Shown piece after piece: positions 10,645 through 22,954 of a DNA stretch of 64,000 bases; within the stretch, counting starts at the first letter, position 1; each line of letters starts with the position of its first letter. The stretch is taken from contig NC_079515.1 in the NCBI RefSeq assembly GCF_000801105.2, positions 24,885,407-24,949,406 on the forward strand, read 5' to 3'. Source of the stretch: Raphanus sativus (Eukaryota > Streptophyta > Magnoliopsida > Brassicales > Brassicaceae). The notes beneath the pieces were generated by a model, which made no database searches, was not told the origin of the DNA, and saw only the letters and a list, made by a program, of their open reading frames with translations. Position numbers and translations under genes: made by a program.

Positions 10645-13600
10645 CTACTCTGATTCCGAGTCATCATCAGCAGATGAATCTGAATCTGGATCTTGGTGAA
10701 ACTCTCCAATAACTGGTTCATCATGTGCGTGAACGACGGCTTCCTCTGCGAAGTCGGTGAAATCTACTACAAGGCCAACTCCTGCTACATCTTCTGCTGC
10801 ACTTAAGTTACTGGATGTGATTGGTTGTAGTGGGTCTTCCAGCTCAAAACTCCCCTGAACTCGGCCTCTCGGGTTGAGTCTGGTAACAGTAACCCATGGA
10901 TCATCTCTGTTCCTTATCCGGGGGTACTTGATATAACAAACCTGTAACATTTTAAAAATTTTAGTACAAGTTTAAATTATTACACATGATGACCAATCAT
11001 TCTGAATAATTAACATTTACTTACCTGATCGGCCTGAGAAGCAAGAATGAAAGGATCATAATATTGCAGCTTTCGTCTCGAATTAACTGATGTAACACCA
11101 AATGCATCTGTTCTCACACCTCGATCTGGAGTGATGTCGTGCCAATCACAATAGAAAACAGTACAGCGCAATCCAAGCATGCCCAAATACTTGATTTCCA
11201 AAATCTCATGTATGTGTCCGTAGTATACATCATCTCCCGATGCAGAACAAACGCCAGCATCATAGGTCGTACGCGAACGTTTCGTCTTTTCAGTTGTGAA
11301 TGCATATCCTCGAGTACAAAATCTCGGATATGACTTCACAACATAGTTTGGTCCAACCACCATCTCGCGTATCCAATCGTCAAATGTTTCACCTCTGGCC
11401 AAACCAGCAGACACCTATTAATAGCACATATATATGAGTATAAATATGTGATAAATGATTTTTTAATTTGTTTAAGGCACTCACATAAGTAAACATCCAT
11501 CCATCAAATTCTCTTTGCTTCATTTCTTCTAGTTCTGCCTCTGTAGCGTATCTATATTCGAACCGTTTTTCTGCCATGAAAATCTTGTGATGACAAAAAT
11601 GTAATTAATTAAGATATAAATGTTAATTTGTTAAAATAAAATTTTGTAAGTTAAAATCCCGTTCGCCTCTATCATCATGCCGAGCAGGTCTTCTGTTTTT
11701 GGTCTGAACTTCTGCTGGAAAGTAGTACTCAGCAAAGTTTGAAATTTTTTCATTGATCATCTGTGCGACTATAGAACCTTCCACCCTACTTAGATTTTTC
11801 ACCATTTTCTTCAAATGGAACATATACCGCTCATACAGATACATCCATCTATACTGCACAGGACCACCAAGTTCCAATTCTCTTGCCAAGTGAATAACAA
11901 GATGCTCCATAACATCAAAAAATGAGGGAGGAAATATCTTCTCAAGGTTGCACTGAATCACGGCTATGTTAGTCTTCAGATTTTCAATACCTTCAAGAGT
12001 CACTGATCTGGCGCATAAATCGCGGAAGAAAGCACTTATCCCTGCAATTGCTTCATAAACATTTCGTGGTAATAGTTCATTGAAAGCAAACGGAAGTAAG
12101 CGCTGCATCAACACATGACAATCGTGACTTTTTTAGCCAATAAACTTTCCTTCCTTTCTGTCGATACAGTTACGCAAATTAGATGCGTAACCGTCTGGAA
12201 ACTCCACATCGTTTGAAATCCAATCAAAGAACGCATCTTTTCCTTCTGCATCAAGTCGGTATATGGGAAAAGGAGCCCTACCATTCTCATCAACATGAAG
12301 TTCTGAACGAGCACATATATCGACTAAATCCAGTCTTGACTTCAAGTTATCCTTTGTTTTACCTTGAACGTTAAGGATCGTGTTCATGAGATTGTCAAAA
12401 AAATTCTTCTCAATATGCATGACATCTAAATTATGCCTTAGCAAATGATCCTCCCAGTATGGCAGATCCCAGAATATACTTTTTTGTGCCAGTTATGTAG
12501 GTTTCCAACAACATCTACCGGAAAACGCGCATGTCCACCGATGTCTGGCGTCCTTTATGCACCAGAATTTCTTAGTTGTGTCTTCAAACCTTTCCCACTA
12601 ATTTCCGCAGGTGGACTGTCAAACACCTTCTTGTTCTTCGTAAACAAATTCCTACTCCTACGATATGGATGATCAGGTGGTAGGAATCTCCTGTGACAGT
12701 CAAACCAACACGTTTTCCTTCCGTGTTTTAGTTGGAAAGCATCAGTGTTATCTTGACAATGTGGACATGATAGCCTTCCATGCGTTGTCCATCCAGATAA
12801 CATACCATATGCTGGAAAATCACTTATTGTCCACATTAGTACTGCCTGCATTTGAAAGTTTTCTTTACACGAAATATCGTATGTTTCAGCACCTTGAGCC
12901 CATAGTTGTTGCAACTCATATATTAGTGGCTGAAGAAACACATCAAGTGATCTCTTAGGATGCTCTGGTCCGGGAACGAGAATGGAGAGAAACAAAAACT
13001 CTCGTCGCAAGCACAAATTTGGGGGTAAGTTGTATGGTGTAACAATGACTGGCCATAGAGAATATTGTCTTCCACTCTTCCCATACGGGCTGAAACCATC
13101 AGTACATAATCCAAGGTAGACATTTCTTCTCTCATACGCAAAGTCGGGATACTTTGATTGGAAATGTTTCCACGCTTTTGCATCTGAAGGATGTCTAATC
13201 TCACCATCTGTTGAGTGCTCTGCATGCCATCTCATTCGTTGCGCTGTGCGTTCTGAAAGATACAACCTCTGCAACCTTTCCGTCAAAGGCAAATACCACA
13301 TCCTTTTATATGGCACTGGAACTCTTCCACTCGTATCTTTATAACGAGGCTTCCCACAAAATTTGCATGTAGTCCGCTGATCATCCGCCCTCCAATAAAT
13401 CATGCAGTTATCGCTGCATACATCTATTACCTGATAAGATAAACCAACCCCAGCTACGAGTTTTTGAACCTCGTAGTATGAACCTGGAGCTACATTATCC
13501 TCAGGTAGAATACCTTTAACAAAATTAGCTATCGCATCCACACAGTCTTCAGCCAAGTTATAATCTGTTTTAATGCCCATCAGTCTCATAGCAGATGATA

Positions 13601-14084
13601 AAGCTGAATGACCATCTCTGCAACCTTCGTACAATGGTTGCTTTCCAGCATCCAACATTTCATAAAATCTCCTAGCTTCTGCATTGGGTAAATCTTCCCC
13701 TCTAAAATGATCATTTATCATCTGCTCAGTACCTACACCATAATCTACATCCGCCCTAATTGGTTCTTCTAATCTAACCGCCGGCTGAGGTTCGCTAGTA
13801 CTACCAAGTTCATAATCAGTTTCCCCATGATGATACCAAATTTTGTAACTTCGTGTAAACCCACTCAATAATAGATGAGTCCAAACATCCCACTCTTTAA
13901 TAACTTTTCTATTTTTACAATTAGAGCAAGGACATCTTAACTTACTTGTTTCTGCTTCCGGTTGTTTACGAGCTATCCTCATGAACTCGATTATACCTTG
14001 ATTGTATTCTTCCGTAAGCAATCTCGTGTCCGGATCCAAATGAGGTCGATCCATCCAAGAACGAAAATAATTTGAAGAAGACAT
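10645..14084 (-). pseudogene. Broken TNP2-type CACTA transposase
   Basis: Starts MSSSNYFRSWMDRPHLD (transposase-associated zinc-binding domain with CPCSNCKN), followed by the transposase_21 core (GLCTDGFSPYGKSGRQYSLW, YGMLSGWTTHGRLSCPHC), a DUF4218 region (HNLDVMHIEKNFFDNLMN, LPFAFNELLP) and a DUF4216 region (GLRCTVFYCDWHD), ending acidic DDDSESE at 10645. The frame is broken three times: TAA at 12557-12555 right after LRNSGA, a one-base loss in the A/T run near 12480-12486 that shifts the frame before DLPYWEDHLLRH, and TAA at 12135-12133 where related proteins read GLKSHDCH. Introns separate the last parts (donor near 11484, acceptor near 11412, and another between about 11020 and 10943). 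All later domains remain recognisable, so decay is recent. The element probably cannot move without transposase from elsewhere. Confidence 0.9.
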
Positions 14085-14159
14085 GTTTTTTTGGAATCAA
14101 ATTCGTGAGACTAGGAGAGAAGAAGAAAAGAAATGGAGTGAATGAAGAGGAAGAGGGGT

Positions 14160-14546
14160 GGCTGTATTTATAGATGAAATCCTCCCGGCATACTGAGGAA
14201 ATTTCGAGGAAATTTCAAGGGAAACAGACATTTCCTCGAAATTTCCTCGAAATAGTTTAAATCCCCCAACGGCTCTCCCAACGGCTCTCTAACGGCTACA
14301 AGATGTCGTCGAAATATTAGAAATATCCGTCGATTTTTTCCGACGACCATGCTTTCCTCGGTATTCCCTCGAAAAATACCGAGGAAGTTGGTCTTCCTCG
14401 AAATTTCCTCAAAAAATAGTGAGGAAATTTCGAGGAAACCTCATTTCTTGATTTCCTCGGTATTTCCTTGATATTTTGTCAGAAATTTCCGAGAAACTCA
14501 TTTTCCCTCGGTATTTCCCTCAGAATCATCGTGTTTTCTTGTAGTG
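14160..14546. repeat. Right subterminal repeat array of the CACTA element
   Basis: Mirror of the left array: many TTTCCTCGAAATTTCCTCGG-type motifs in both directions, ending in the terminal inverted repeat TTTTCTTGTAGTG at 14534-14546. Also serves as the upstream region of the TNP2 gene that starts at 14084. Confidence 0.85.
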
Positions 14547-14628
14547 TTCTAATCAATGTGTTGCTGGTCTATCAGGTTTCTTTGGGTTTCAGGTTCAAAC
14601 CAATTGTAGTGCGAAATGGAAAATTATA

Positions 14629-14964
14629 GGCTGTAACTGGTTTTCTTTTTATGGAATATGCTGAATAATAGGAATGAATTTTTGTGGAATAGAAAAAATT
14701 GGAATGGTAGATAAAATGGAATAAAAACTGACATTTCTAATGGAATAATGAATTCTATGCATTCCATTGATTCACGAAGGTTTTAACTCATGAACAAAAG
14801 GAATAAGTTTTACAAAAGATTTATTTGTTTTTCATTCCGAAAATGAAATATGTGAAATTGGTTTAAACAACAATTCATTATAATTGGTGAATATTTTCTG
14901 GAATTCGATGAAATGATTCATTCCAAACAATTTTATTGCAGAAATTGACAATCCAGTTACAGCC
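14629..14964. mobile_element. MITE-like element with 12 bp inverted ends
   Basis: GGCTGTAACTGG at 14629-14640 is matched exactly in reverse by CCAGTTACAGCC at 14953-14964, and ATA flanks both sides (14626-14628 and 14965-14967). The 336 bp interior is non-coding and rich in GGAATG/CATTCC motifs in both directions. Size and structure fit a miniature inverted-repeat transposon. The 3 bp duplication would suit a PIF/Harbinger relative, but ATA is not the strict TWA consensus written TTA/TAA, so the family is left open. Confidence 0.6.
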
Positions 14965-14967
14965 ATA

Positions 14968-17900
14968 AACTTAAAAGTCCGGAAATTTCATCGCAATACA
15001 AAGAGTTCTAGTTCTAGGTACAGACTTCGTATATATGTTACAAAATACTTTTAATTTCCCGTACAACATTATTACTTGGTTATCTTATATATTTTACATC
15101 TTTTGAGTTTTGTTCAATTCATGTAAAATTTTTTAAAAACTCCAAGTACCATTTAGAGTTTAATTTAGTGATATTTTAATATCAATAAAATCCAAAGTCA
15201 AACCTTAAAAGAATGTATGTATATTGCGGTTGGTTGAAGAGGTTTATAACTTTCTATGTTTGTCTAATTCTTTAAAATATCATAGTTTCTATTGCCAAAG
15301 AAATTGTTAATGCATGATTGATTAATGTAGAAGTGTCTGTAATGTTATAAGTTATCAAATTATTATAAGTTCTTAATTGGCAAGTGTACGTTATTTAAGT
15401 GCGGTAGTCTTATTGTCGACAAAAATAAGAGAGGACAGAAAAGTAAGATATATAGTGCCGTCAATAACAAAATACAAAAAGTCAACCTATGAATCTTTCA
15501 GCATCCTACTAGCAATATTAGCAATTAGCCGATTTATTGCCTATGTTAGTTTAAATTTTAAAACGACAAAAGCAAATGTTTACTTACTTATACTTAACTA
15601 TTAAATTAATTAGCATCATATGCGTGGATATAATTATGTCGATCATGGTAAATCATAATCCAAACAATCCGTTCATTTTGATGTATGCAATTGCAATAGT
15701 AACTATTTGTCCTATTTTATGTTCATAATAACAACAAAATTAGCAGTACCATAGCCTAGCTAGTGGCAATAATGTGGTTTTAGTTTAGTCACTTGTTGGT
15801 GAAAACCCTAAGCGTCAAGAAAGAAAAATAGAGATTTTTTATAGTTTCAAGCCGATGATCGGAGACTTCTTTAGTTTCGATATCGGTTTGTTTAATTCGT
15901 TTGATATCTCTCGTTGGATCTGTTTTATTTCTAGACGCTGTTTTATTACCAACTTATCTTGAATTTGACAAGATTTTTTTATTGTTCTTTTGTATGCTTC
16001 TTCCAATTGGTTTGGAAAGACAAAACTTTCAGTTCAGTTGAACTGTTTAGAAAAGGTAATTGACAGATCTACTACGGATGGTGGCGACGGATCTTACCGG
16101 CTTTAATTGTTAATGGTTCTTTACTCTGTGGTGATAGAATTTTTGCTGCAAACTATGGCTACTTAGAAAGACAGCATGAAGTTCTATAGAACGGTAATCT
16201 CTTTGACTTTGCTAATAGAACAAAATAGAGAGTTATCTTATCTCGGTGGCTCCTACTAGAGTAACAAAAAGAGAATGACAATTTTTTTTAATTCACTCTC
16301 AAACAGTTTTTGGATTAATATAAAGATTATCTCCTTTGAGATTCATCTATTCCAGAAACAAATATGAAGCTTTTATATGAAAAATCTTTAGTCATTCGTA
16401 TGCAAAATAGATGTGTTAGTTTATTTTGGATCCCTACTAGTGTATCCCTTTCTATGTTGTTTTGTTTGTTCTCATTGTTTAGAACTTTTTGCCTTAAAAA
16501 CTTAATAATACAATTCAGTGACAAAAAAAAATTACTCACTTGTTATACAATGATGGCATATGTATAGCATTATCTGATTAAGATGCATGCAGCATGCAGC
16601 GCTAAAAGAACAGAGAGGCTACCCAAGACGAGGGATGTCGCTAAGGTCTTACACAAACTCGACTAACAGATCCCTCTCTTCTCAGCATTTGGTACGGTGT
16701 ATTAGAAATTAAAATCTTATCAAAATTAAGTTAGCTAATTAATCTTTGTATTATCCTACCATCAGTTCCTCCTTTCTCTTACTATACTGGTTCATAATGA
16801 AAAACCTCATACATTTTGGTTCATAATGAAAAACCTCTCTGAAGCTATTTTTTTGCGTTTAATTAGGTTAACCTTTTTAACAAAAAGTAACATTAATAAT
16901 CACAAACGTCCACTGACCAGCAACTAATGATTATCAGTGAAATTATGTTCTCCATAATAACGTATTTAACACAATTTATCGCAGAACTTTTGCGAATAGC
17001 GACAAATCTTGCGTTGTTGTTCTATTGTTTTCTTTCTATAGTATTGTTTTTGTGCTTAAGGTATATGCCAATAAAACTATAAAAAAATCCCAAACCTTTC
17101 TTATTCTCTACTCATGAGACTCATGACAAAACTAAGAAAATTAGACATGAAGAATTCATATATGCATATTTTGATTTTCAGAAATGTGATTAACGATGAG
17201 GCAGAGCAGTAGTAGACGGGAAAAGTGACATCCAATAAAACACTTTTTTTTTTCCAATAAAACACTTACCAAGTATTTTATGAAATGAAAACAATTTTGT
17301 AAAATTGTATAAATCATGATCAAAGTATAAGAAAGGTTTTCAATCACGAATCATATAAAATTCAAGATATTCGCTTCCTCCCTTCAAGCATTCAATTGAC
17401 AACAAATCTTATCAAGTACTCAACCGGTCCACATATATTATACGTTGCTTTATGTAGCGACCTACCATCACCGTTCCTAAGTAATAATCAGAGGTCAAGT
17501 TTTTCTTTCTAATTCATGTCGTTTTGGCATTTAGCGACATCAATTATTGTACATAGGTCCCTCGTGTGATTCCAGTATGAAAAAATCTAACGGTCAGGGA
17601 TTTTTTTTTGTACTTTGTGATCTTGGATCTCGCCCTACATATCTACAACGTGTGAAATATTTGTTTCTTTGTACGCGTCACTTAAAGATTCAGGACAACC
17701 CTTTCTCTATCGTCTTTTCTTTCGTCAAGATCATTCAGCCATTTTTTGAAAATAAAGACTATTAATTAAGATCTACAGTATCATCTTTTTTTTTTTTGCT
17801 AAAAACCACAGTATCATCTTTGGAAAAATATCAAATAAATTAGTCAAGCGAGCAGATTTCGTGTTATATATCAAAGATTTATATTCTCTTTCAAGAAATT

Positions 17901-18264
17901 CAAACTATTTTATATAAATTCTTACTGCCTTTTTTATCAACAAATTCTTACTACCTATTTATTAATTTAACCATCGAAGTATATACATAAATTCAGCTGG
18001 GACTGAATAAATAAAAAGATCCAATTATTAAGAATAAATAAAGTTAGGACTTGGAAAACAAACCTAACAAAATATCAAAGAAGTGATTAAAACTGGAGTT
18101 ATCGTCTTGATTTACTACCATACACGAAATATATATATTTCTTTTGACATCAGAATTTATATAATAATTATATATATATATATATATAAAATAAAATATC
18201 ATAACTATCATTATAATCATTTTGTTTAAAATACATTAACTATTTTGGAAATACTTTTTTATAT
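14968..18264. other. Gene-free AT-rich intergenic DNA
   Basis: No frame here has the length, codon pattern or splice context of a gene. A stretch at 15790-15990 (with AAACCCTAA near 15804) looks like a plant 5' UTR, but no coding sequence follows. Short direct duplications around small inserts occur at 16788-16837, 17232-17267, 17775-17821 and 17916-17956; see the findings. Confidence 0.6.
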
Positions 18265-18951
18265 TAGGAGTATCAAAATGAGTTATAACTCATGACTTGG
18301 TTCAGCTCAACTCGATTTTTCATGAATATACTCTCTATTTTTAGGTTTATTTAATAAATGAGCTGAATGATTGAATTTAAATTAAATTATGAGTTATATG
18401 AACGATCTTATGTAAGAAAATAATTGTTTCTATAATAATCATATTAATTTCTAGAATTAAATGTAAAACCAAAAGGTAATAAATATATATAAAATGTAAA
18501 AGATATTGATATCAATCTTCACATCATATATTTTTAGAATTAAAATATTTTCTTAAAACGCTCATGCAGAATATATATATCTTTACAATTTGAATTGATG
18601 AAGAGTTTGAAAATGAATCATTACAAGACTTTTATGTCAAATATATTTTTAGATCACTCATTTAGCTTTGATTTAATATATTATTATGTCTTGATTTTAT
18701 TCAGTACTTAATATAAATTTTAAATTATATTACAAAAATATTACTCTATATATTATTTTTAATTATTTTAATTAATTTTATTAATTTTATTATATTTATA
18801 TTTGATCGCGAGTTACCTTGTTTAACTCATGATCTAGATGATCTGAATTCAGGTTTATATATTGAAACTCATATAATAAATGAGCTGAACTGAAATAGTT
18901 CATGAAAGACTTGAGCTGAGTTGAGTAAGGTATCTCATTTTAAGACTCCTA
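18265..18951. mobile_element. Degraded non-autonomous element with similar inverted ends, possibly hAT-like
   Basis: The left end TAGGAGTATCAAAATGAG at 18265 is mirrored by the right end, which in reverse reads TAGGAGTCTTAAAATGAG. Inside both ends lie AGCTCAACTC-type motifs in opposite orientation. The interior is very AT rich and non-coding. No 8 bp target duplication is visible (TTTTATAT against CATGTTTG), so the element is old or the ends are slightly misplaced. Confidence 0.5.
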
Positions 18952-20979
18952 CATGTTTGATACGAAATTTTAAGAAGATTGTAAAGTCTTGGTAAATGTT
19001 TTAAAGCTATTGTGGGTTAATAAACAAAAACTAAATTTAAAGTGTAATTTTTTGCAAACCATGTAATATTTTTAAATATTTATTTTATTAATTCATTCGA
19101 AAAGCATTGAATTTTAGTATTATTTGTTAAGACATACAAATCTGTAAACTAAATTTGGAGTATAGACTTGAAGAAATAATCAACACATATTATTAAATTT
19201 TAACCATTTTTACACATTCATCCATCAATCTTTTTGCAGTGGGATTGAATCTTCAATTCCAACTAGTTGGAGGAACAGAAAGATAATCTAGACCACAACA
19301 TAAACAATTGTTTTTCAATAGAAAAAAAAATAAAACAATTAAGTAAATGTATATAGTCAATGAAATAAAGAATAAGAGAGAGGGTGTGATGTTTACACGT
19401 CGAGGTCCAAAATCAACAATGGGTCCAATATGCCAACTAGCTGCTATTTTATTTATTTTGAGTAAGAGAGAGAAACCTTAATGGAGACAGAGGGACAGTG
19501 GGGTTACGTCAATTGTCACATATTCAACCACTCACCAATCTACATCTCTTATTCAATAATTTTGATAGATTTGATGATAAGCTGTTTAAAAATCTCAACC
19601 GTTCAATTGATCCACATCTGCAAGAAAACATAGTTTAAGGAATCTATCCTTTCCTTATTTGGTAAGACTGTTATTGTTCTTTTTCCACCAGGAGATATCT
19701 CTATATTAGGTAAAATCGTAAAAGTAACTTTCAAACATTTATATAAAGTAACTTGCAGTGCAAAATAAACTAAACTCTTAATTATTTTTAATTAACCATA
19801 ATCATAATCCATTTTGAAGTCACGCACTCCCAACGTTTTAGTTTAAGCTCTAAAAATTGAGATGTTTTTTACGGATCTAACTTTTTTTATGGTTGTGTCA
19901 ATTATGCTATTATTAATTATACTAATCTAGCATAAATAAACTTTCGTTTCCATCGCATAGTACATTATCTATGTATAATTTTAACTAACTAACCATGCAA
20001 ATAGATGTACGTGTTTAATTACAATATCCATGCCGTGGGAGGATCTAAATTTTTTGACAATGTATGCGAGTGAGAAACGATTGCTCAGATTAATAAATAT
20101 GGGGGTCGGTTGTTGGTACAAAGATAAATCTTTTAAAGAGCGATAGAGAAATGACTGGAAACGCATGAAGCACGTTATAACGTTAAATAATTGAGGATTC
20201 AATTCAACCATTTACTTTGATGATAATTAATGTCTTTGTCCATCAATGAAAATAACAAATTTTGGTTTTAACGTTTTTCGGTTTAATGTTTTGACGCATA
20301 TTTGGTTTATAAAGGTGTGGGAACAGTTTTGGGCGACGTGGTGGCTGTCCTTCCTCGTTTCCGAAAGACAAAGCTGATTCTTCTTAATCAATCAAAAAAG
20401 TTTAAAATACCTCTCACGAAACCAACACGTGCTCTTAACCATTCCTTTCAACTCTGACAATTCGTGGTACCTCTTTTGGTTCCTACTTTATAGTAACACT
20501 AACACACATAATGACTTAACTCGAGCCGTGTAGTCTTCTAATTCAAAAAAATGTTCACACTAGGATGAGTTAACATGTTGAAGGATTGTATTTAATTTGT
20601 TGTTGGCGTAGTTGAATATAATTTGCATATCACTACGCTATCGTTGAATTGGATGCAAATGATTTAGTTAGCCCAATTTGATCTGAAAATCATATCAGAG
20701 AGTCACTGCTCCACATAGCATCTGAGCAAAATTTAAGACGTCAAGAGATCAAAAAAGAAAATATTTTAACGCAGATTCAGCTACTCGTAAACCATTAAAA
20801 TTAAGTGCCAATTATCCACTATTGATCGTCCTAGTTTAGATAATTTGTGTCTCTTTTGCTTGCTAAGATGTCTTTGTTGAATTTGGTTTCTCTCTAAAGT
20901 AGTTGATATTAACATAAAATAAAAGGTACTACAGTACATCATGCACACATTGTATACTCTACAATACTATAGTCATGAT
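18952..20979. other. Gene-free AT-rich intergenic DNA
   Basis: I found no gene, RNA gene or clear repeat boundary here. Frames are short and run through AT-rich sequence. The last eight bases (20972-20979) are the left target duplication of the next element. Confidence 0.55.
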
Positions 20980-21208
20980 CAGGGCGTGCCTGAATACAAG
21001 TTCATCAAGCATTGGCTTGAGGGCCGATCACTATAAAATTGTTTTTGGGGCCAATTTCCCAAATGAACCAGCTAGCAGAAATGGTTCAAGTTGCAGTGGT
21101 ATGAGACATAGACCATGGCGTCCAGGGATCGAGCACTGAGTGATAAATTAAGTTAATGGGCCAATTTTTTTTTTGCTTCTAATTTGACAAATTTCAGGCA
21201 CAGCTCTG
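20980..21208. mobile_element. hAT-type MITE, 229 bp, with 8 bp target duplication
   Basis: GTCATGAT at 20972-20979 recurs at 21209-21216. The left end is CAGGGCGTGCCTGAA and the right end in reverse is CAGAGCTGTGCCTGAA, imperfect inverted repeats starting CAG as in many hAT elements. The 229 bp interior (with GAGGGCCGATC and GGGGCCAATTT) has no coding capacity. The 8 bp duplication is the hallmark of the hAT superfamily. Confidence 0.85.
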
Positions 21209-21216
21209 GTCATGAT

Positions 21217-22954
21217 GCACTCCGAAAGTGCAGTAGCAAATTAGCAATCTGCTGAAAATCGTAGCATACTTACACCTATTTGGATTCATCTAGATATATA
21301 GTACCAAACCTCAAATGAGACTTATAACAATTTTCTCATTTTGTCTGAGAATCACTGCCTTTTGAAGACAACCTAATTGATCTCAAACACTATAAGATTT
21401 TTCTTATATGTCATATCGGTTGATCCGGTCAGCTTCAGAAAAAAATACATTTAGTGCTATAGAGTAAATAGCGCAAAAGTGTATCATTTTGTCTAACCAA
21501 AATTCGAATATCTTCCGATTAATACCAGAGATGGACCGATTGTTTGTTATATCTCACTATGTTAGCCATCTAAACTGAAGCTTAAGTTTAAAAGTCCAAA
21601 CTAGCCAACTAGCAATAAATTTACTTTTAAGGAAAAATCCATCTCAAAATCAATGTGGATACACACCAAATCCCAAAAGATTATCACGTATTTTGTTATT
21701 TTTCGCTTTTAGTTCCCATGTCTTAACTCGTTAGTTGGCATCTTTAGATTGTGTCATCTACGTTAGTAACCACTTTGGATTAGACACTCAAATCAGTGCA
21801 CCAGTGATGCAAAATAGCATCTGACCGTGGTACTCTTTCTAATTAAGTAGGATTTGTGGAAACGCACCCGAAAGAGTTAATTCATCATGCAGTATTTTAC
21901 CATAGTCTATATATGCTGCATACATCATATTTTTATAAATATATACATACATGATTGTGGTATAACTAAATTTGTTGACATATATAGTAAGCTCCAGGGT
22001 GAATAGACGAATAATTGCACTCTTCATCTAGTCCCTACGAATATTGTACGTGGAAAGTTTAAGAGGGTATCAATCTCACATATATGATATAAGGATAAAG
22101 GTACATATAAGGTTCGTTTAAGCCTGGAAGAACTTCTCCCATTTTAAGTAAAAATTGATCAACAGTAAAGCGAACAAAAACAAGTACCACTTGTTCTCAA
22201 AGTATAATTTAGAGACAAAGAAAGTTATAGTGCATGGATCTTCTAGAAGTATTCTGGTGAATGATTAACTTGAAAAGTGATTTCTTATGCTATATGCATA
22301 TTCGTTCTTGGTCACTTCAAACTGAATGGCACATGCTCTTGTCACTAGTCCAATCTGAGTGTGAAAACGAATTCTCTTTTAATCACCTCATTGTTCCTAA
22401 TGTTTCCATTTGTGTATACAAAAAAAACAGTGAGTAATAGTTTTGAGTTTATAAAACTTAATTAAGCAACTTATACTCATCAAGTTCACATCTTGGTAGA
22501 TACTCAAACACAGCTATATATGATTGTTTCTCATATTTGGTTTGCGTGAGACCTCATCTGTACAAAAAGCAGCGAGGATGTCTACCATTACAGTTAAGTG
22601 CATTCTTCCTTGGTCATATGCTTGACAATATTGGACTAAACTTGACATTTTTAATCATCTCCCTAGATAAAATCCACGAACTCTCAAATGTGTTGGTGTA
22701 TCCTGCAAAGACCCAATTGAATCTTGAATAATTCCTCTTCCAATGCCAAATAAATTATTTCTTAAAGTAACAAAAAATAAATTAAATCATATCCACATTA
22801 ATTTGGGGGAGTAATATTCTCAGATTCAAAATTTGGGCTAAAATAGAAACTAGTGATCTTTTAGGGATTAGATGGAAAATAAAATATTTTTTGCTGTTAC
22901 ATAATTATTTTTTCTTCAACGTCTTTTTTCGCCCATCTTCAAATTCTTCACTAA
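21217..22954. other. Intergenic DNA upstream of the TON1 region
   Basis: No gene is supported. The sequence is AT rich with ordinary composition and short frames only. Confidence 0.55.

Larger units (their letters stand above)
8149..14546 (-). mobile_element. Complete CACTA (En/Spm) DNA transposon, 6.4 kb
   Basis: The left end begins CACTACAAGAAAATACGCTG at 8149. The right end at 14546, read in reverse, begins CACTACAAGAAAACACGATG, so the inverted repeats match at nearly all of about 31 positions. The three bases TTC at 8146-8148 recur at 14547-14549, the 3 bp target duplication expected of CACTA elements. Both ends are packed with short motifs in both directions (TTTCCTCGAAATTTCCTCGG type), the normal binding sites of the TNPA/TNP1-class protein. 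Inside are two minus-strand genes, a TNP2-class transposase (broken) and a second TNP1-like gene. The almost identical ends and intact target duplication suggest a fairly recent insertion. Confidence 0.95.

Noticed and set aside
15790..16600. UTR-like stretch with AAACCCTAA as a possible ribosomal-protein-type gene start
   Set aside because: No coding exon follows within several kilobases, so it is left as intergenic.
21060..21140. tRNA-like words (GGTTCAAG, GGGATCGAG) as a SINE
   Set aside because: They lie inside the 229 bp hAT MITE bounded by the GTCATGAT duplication, with no A tail or separate target duplication.
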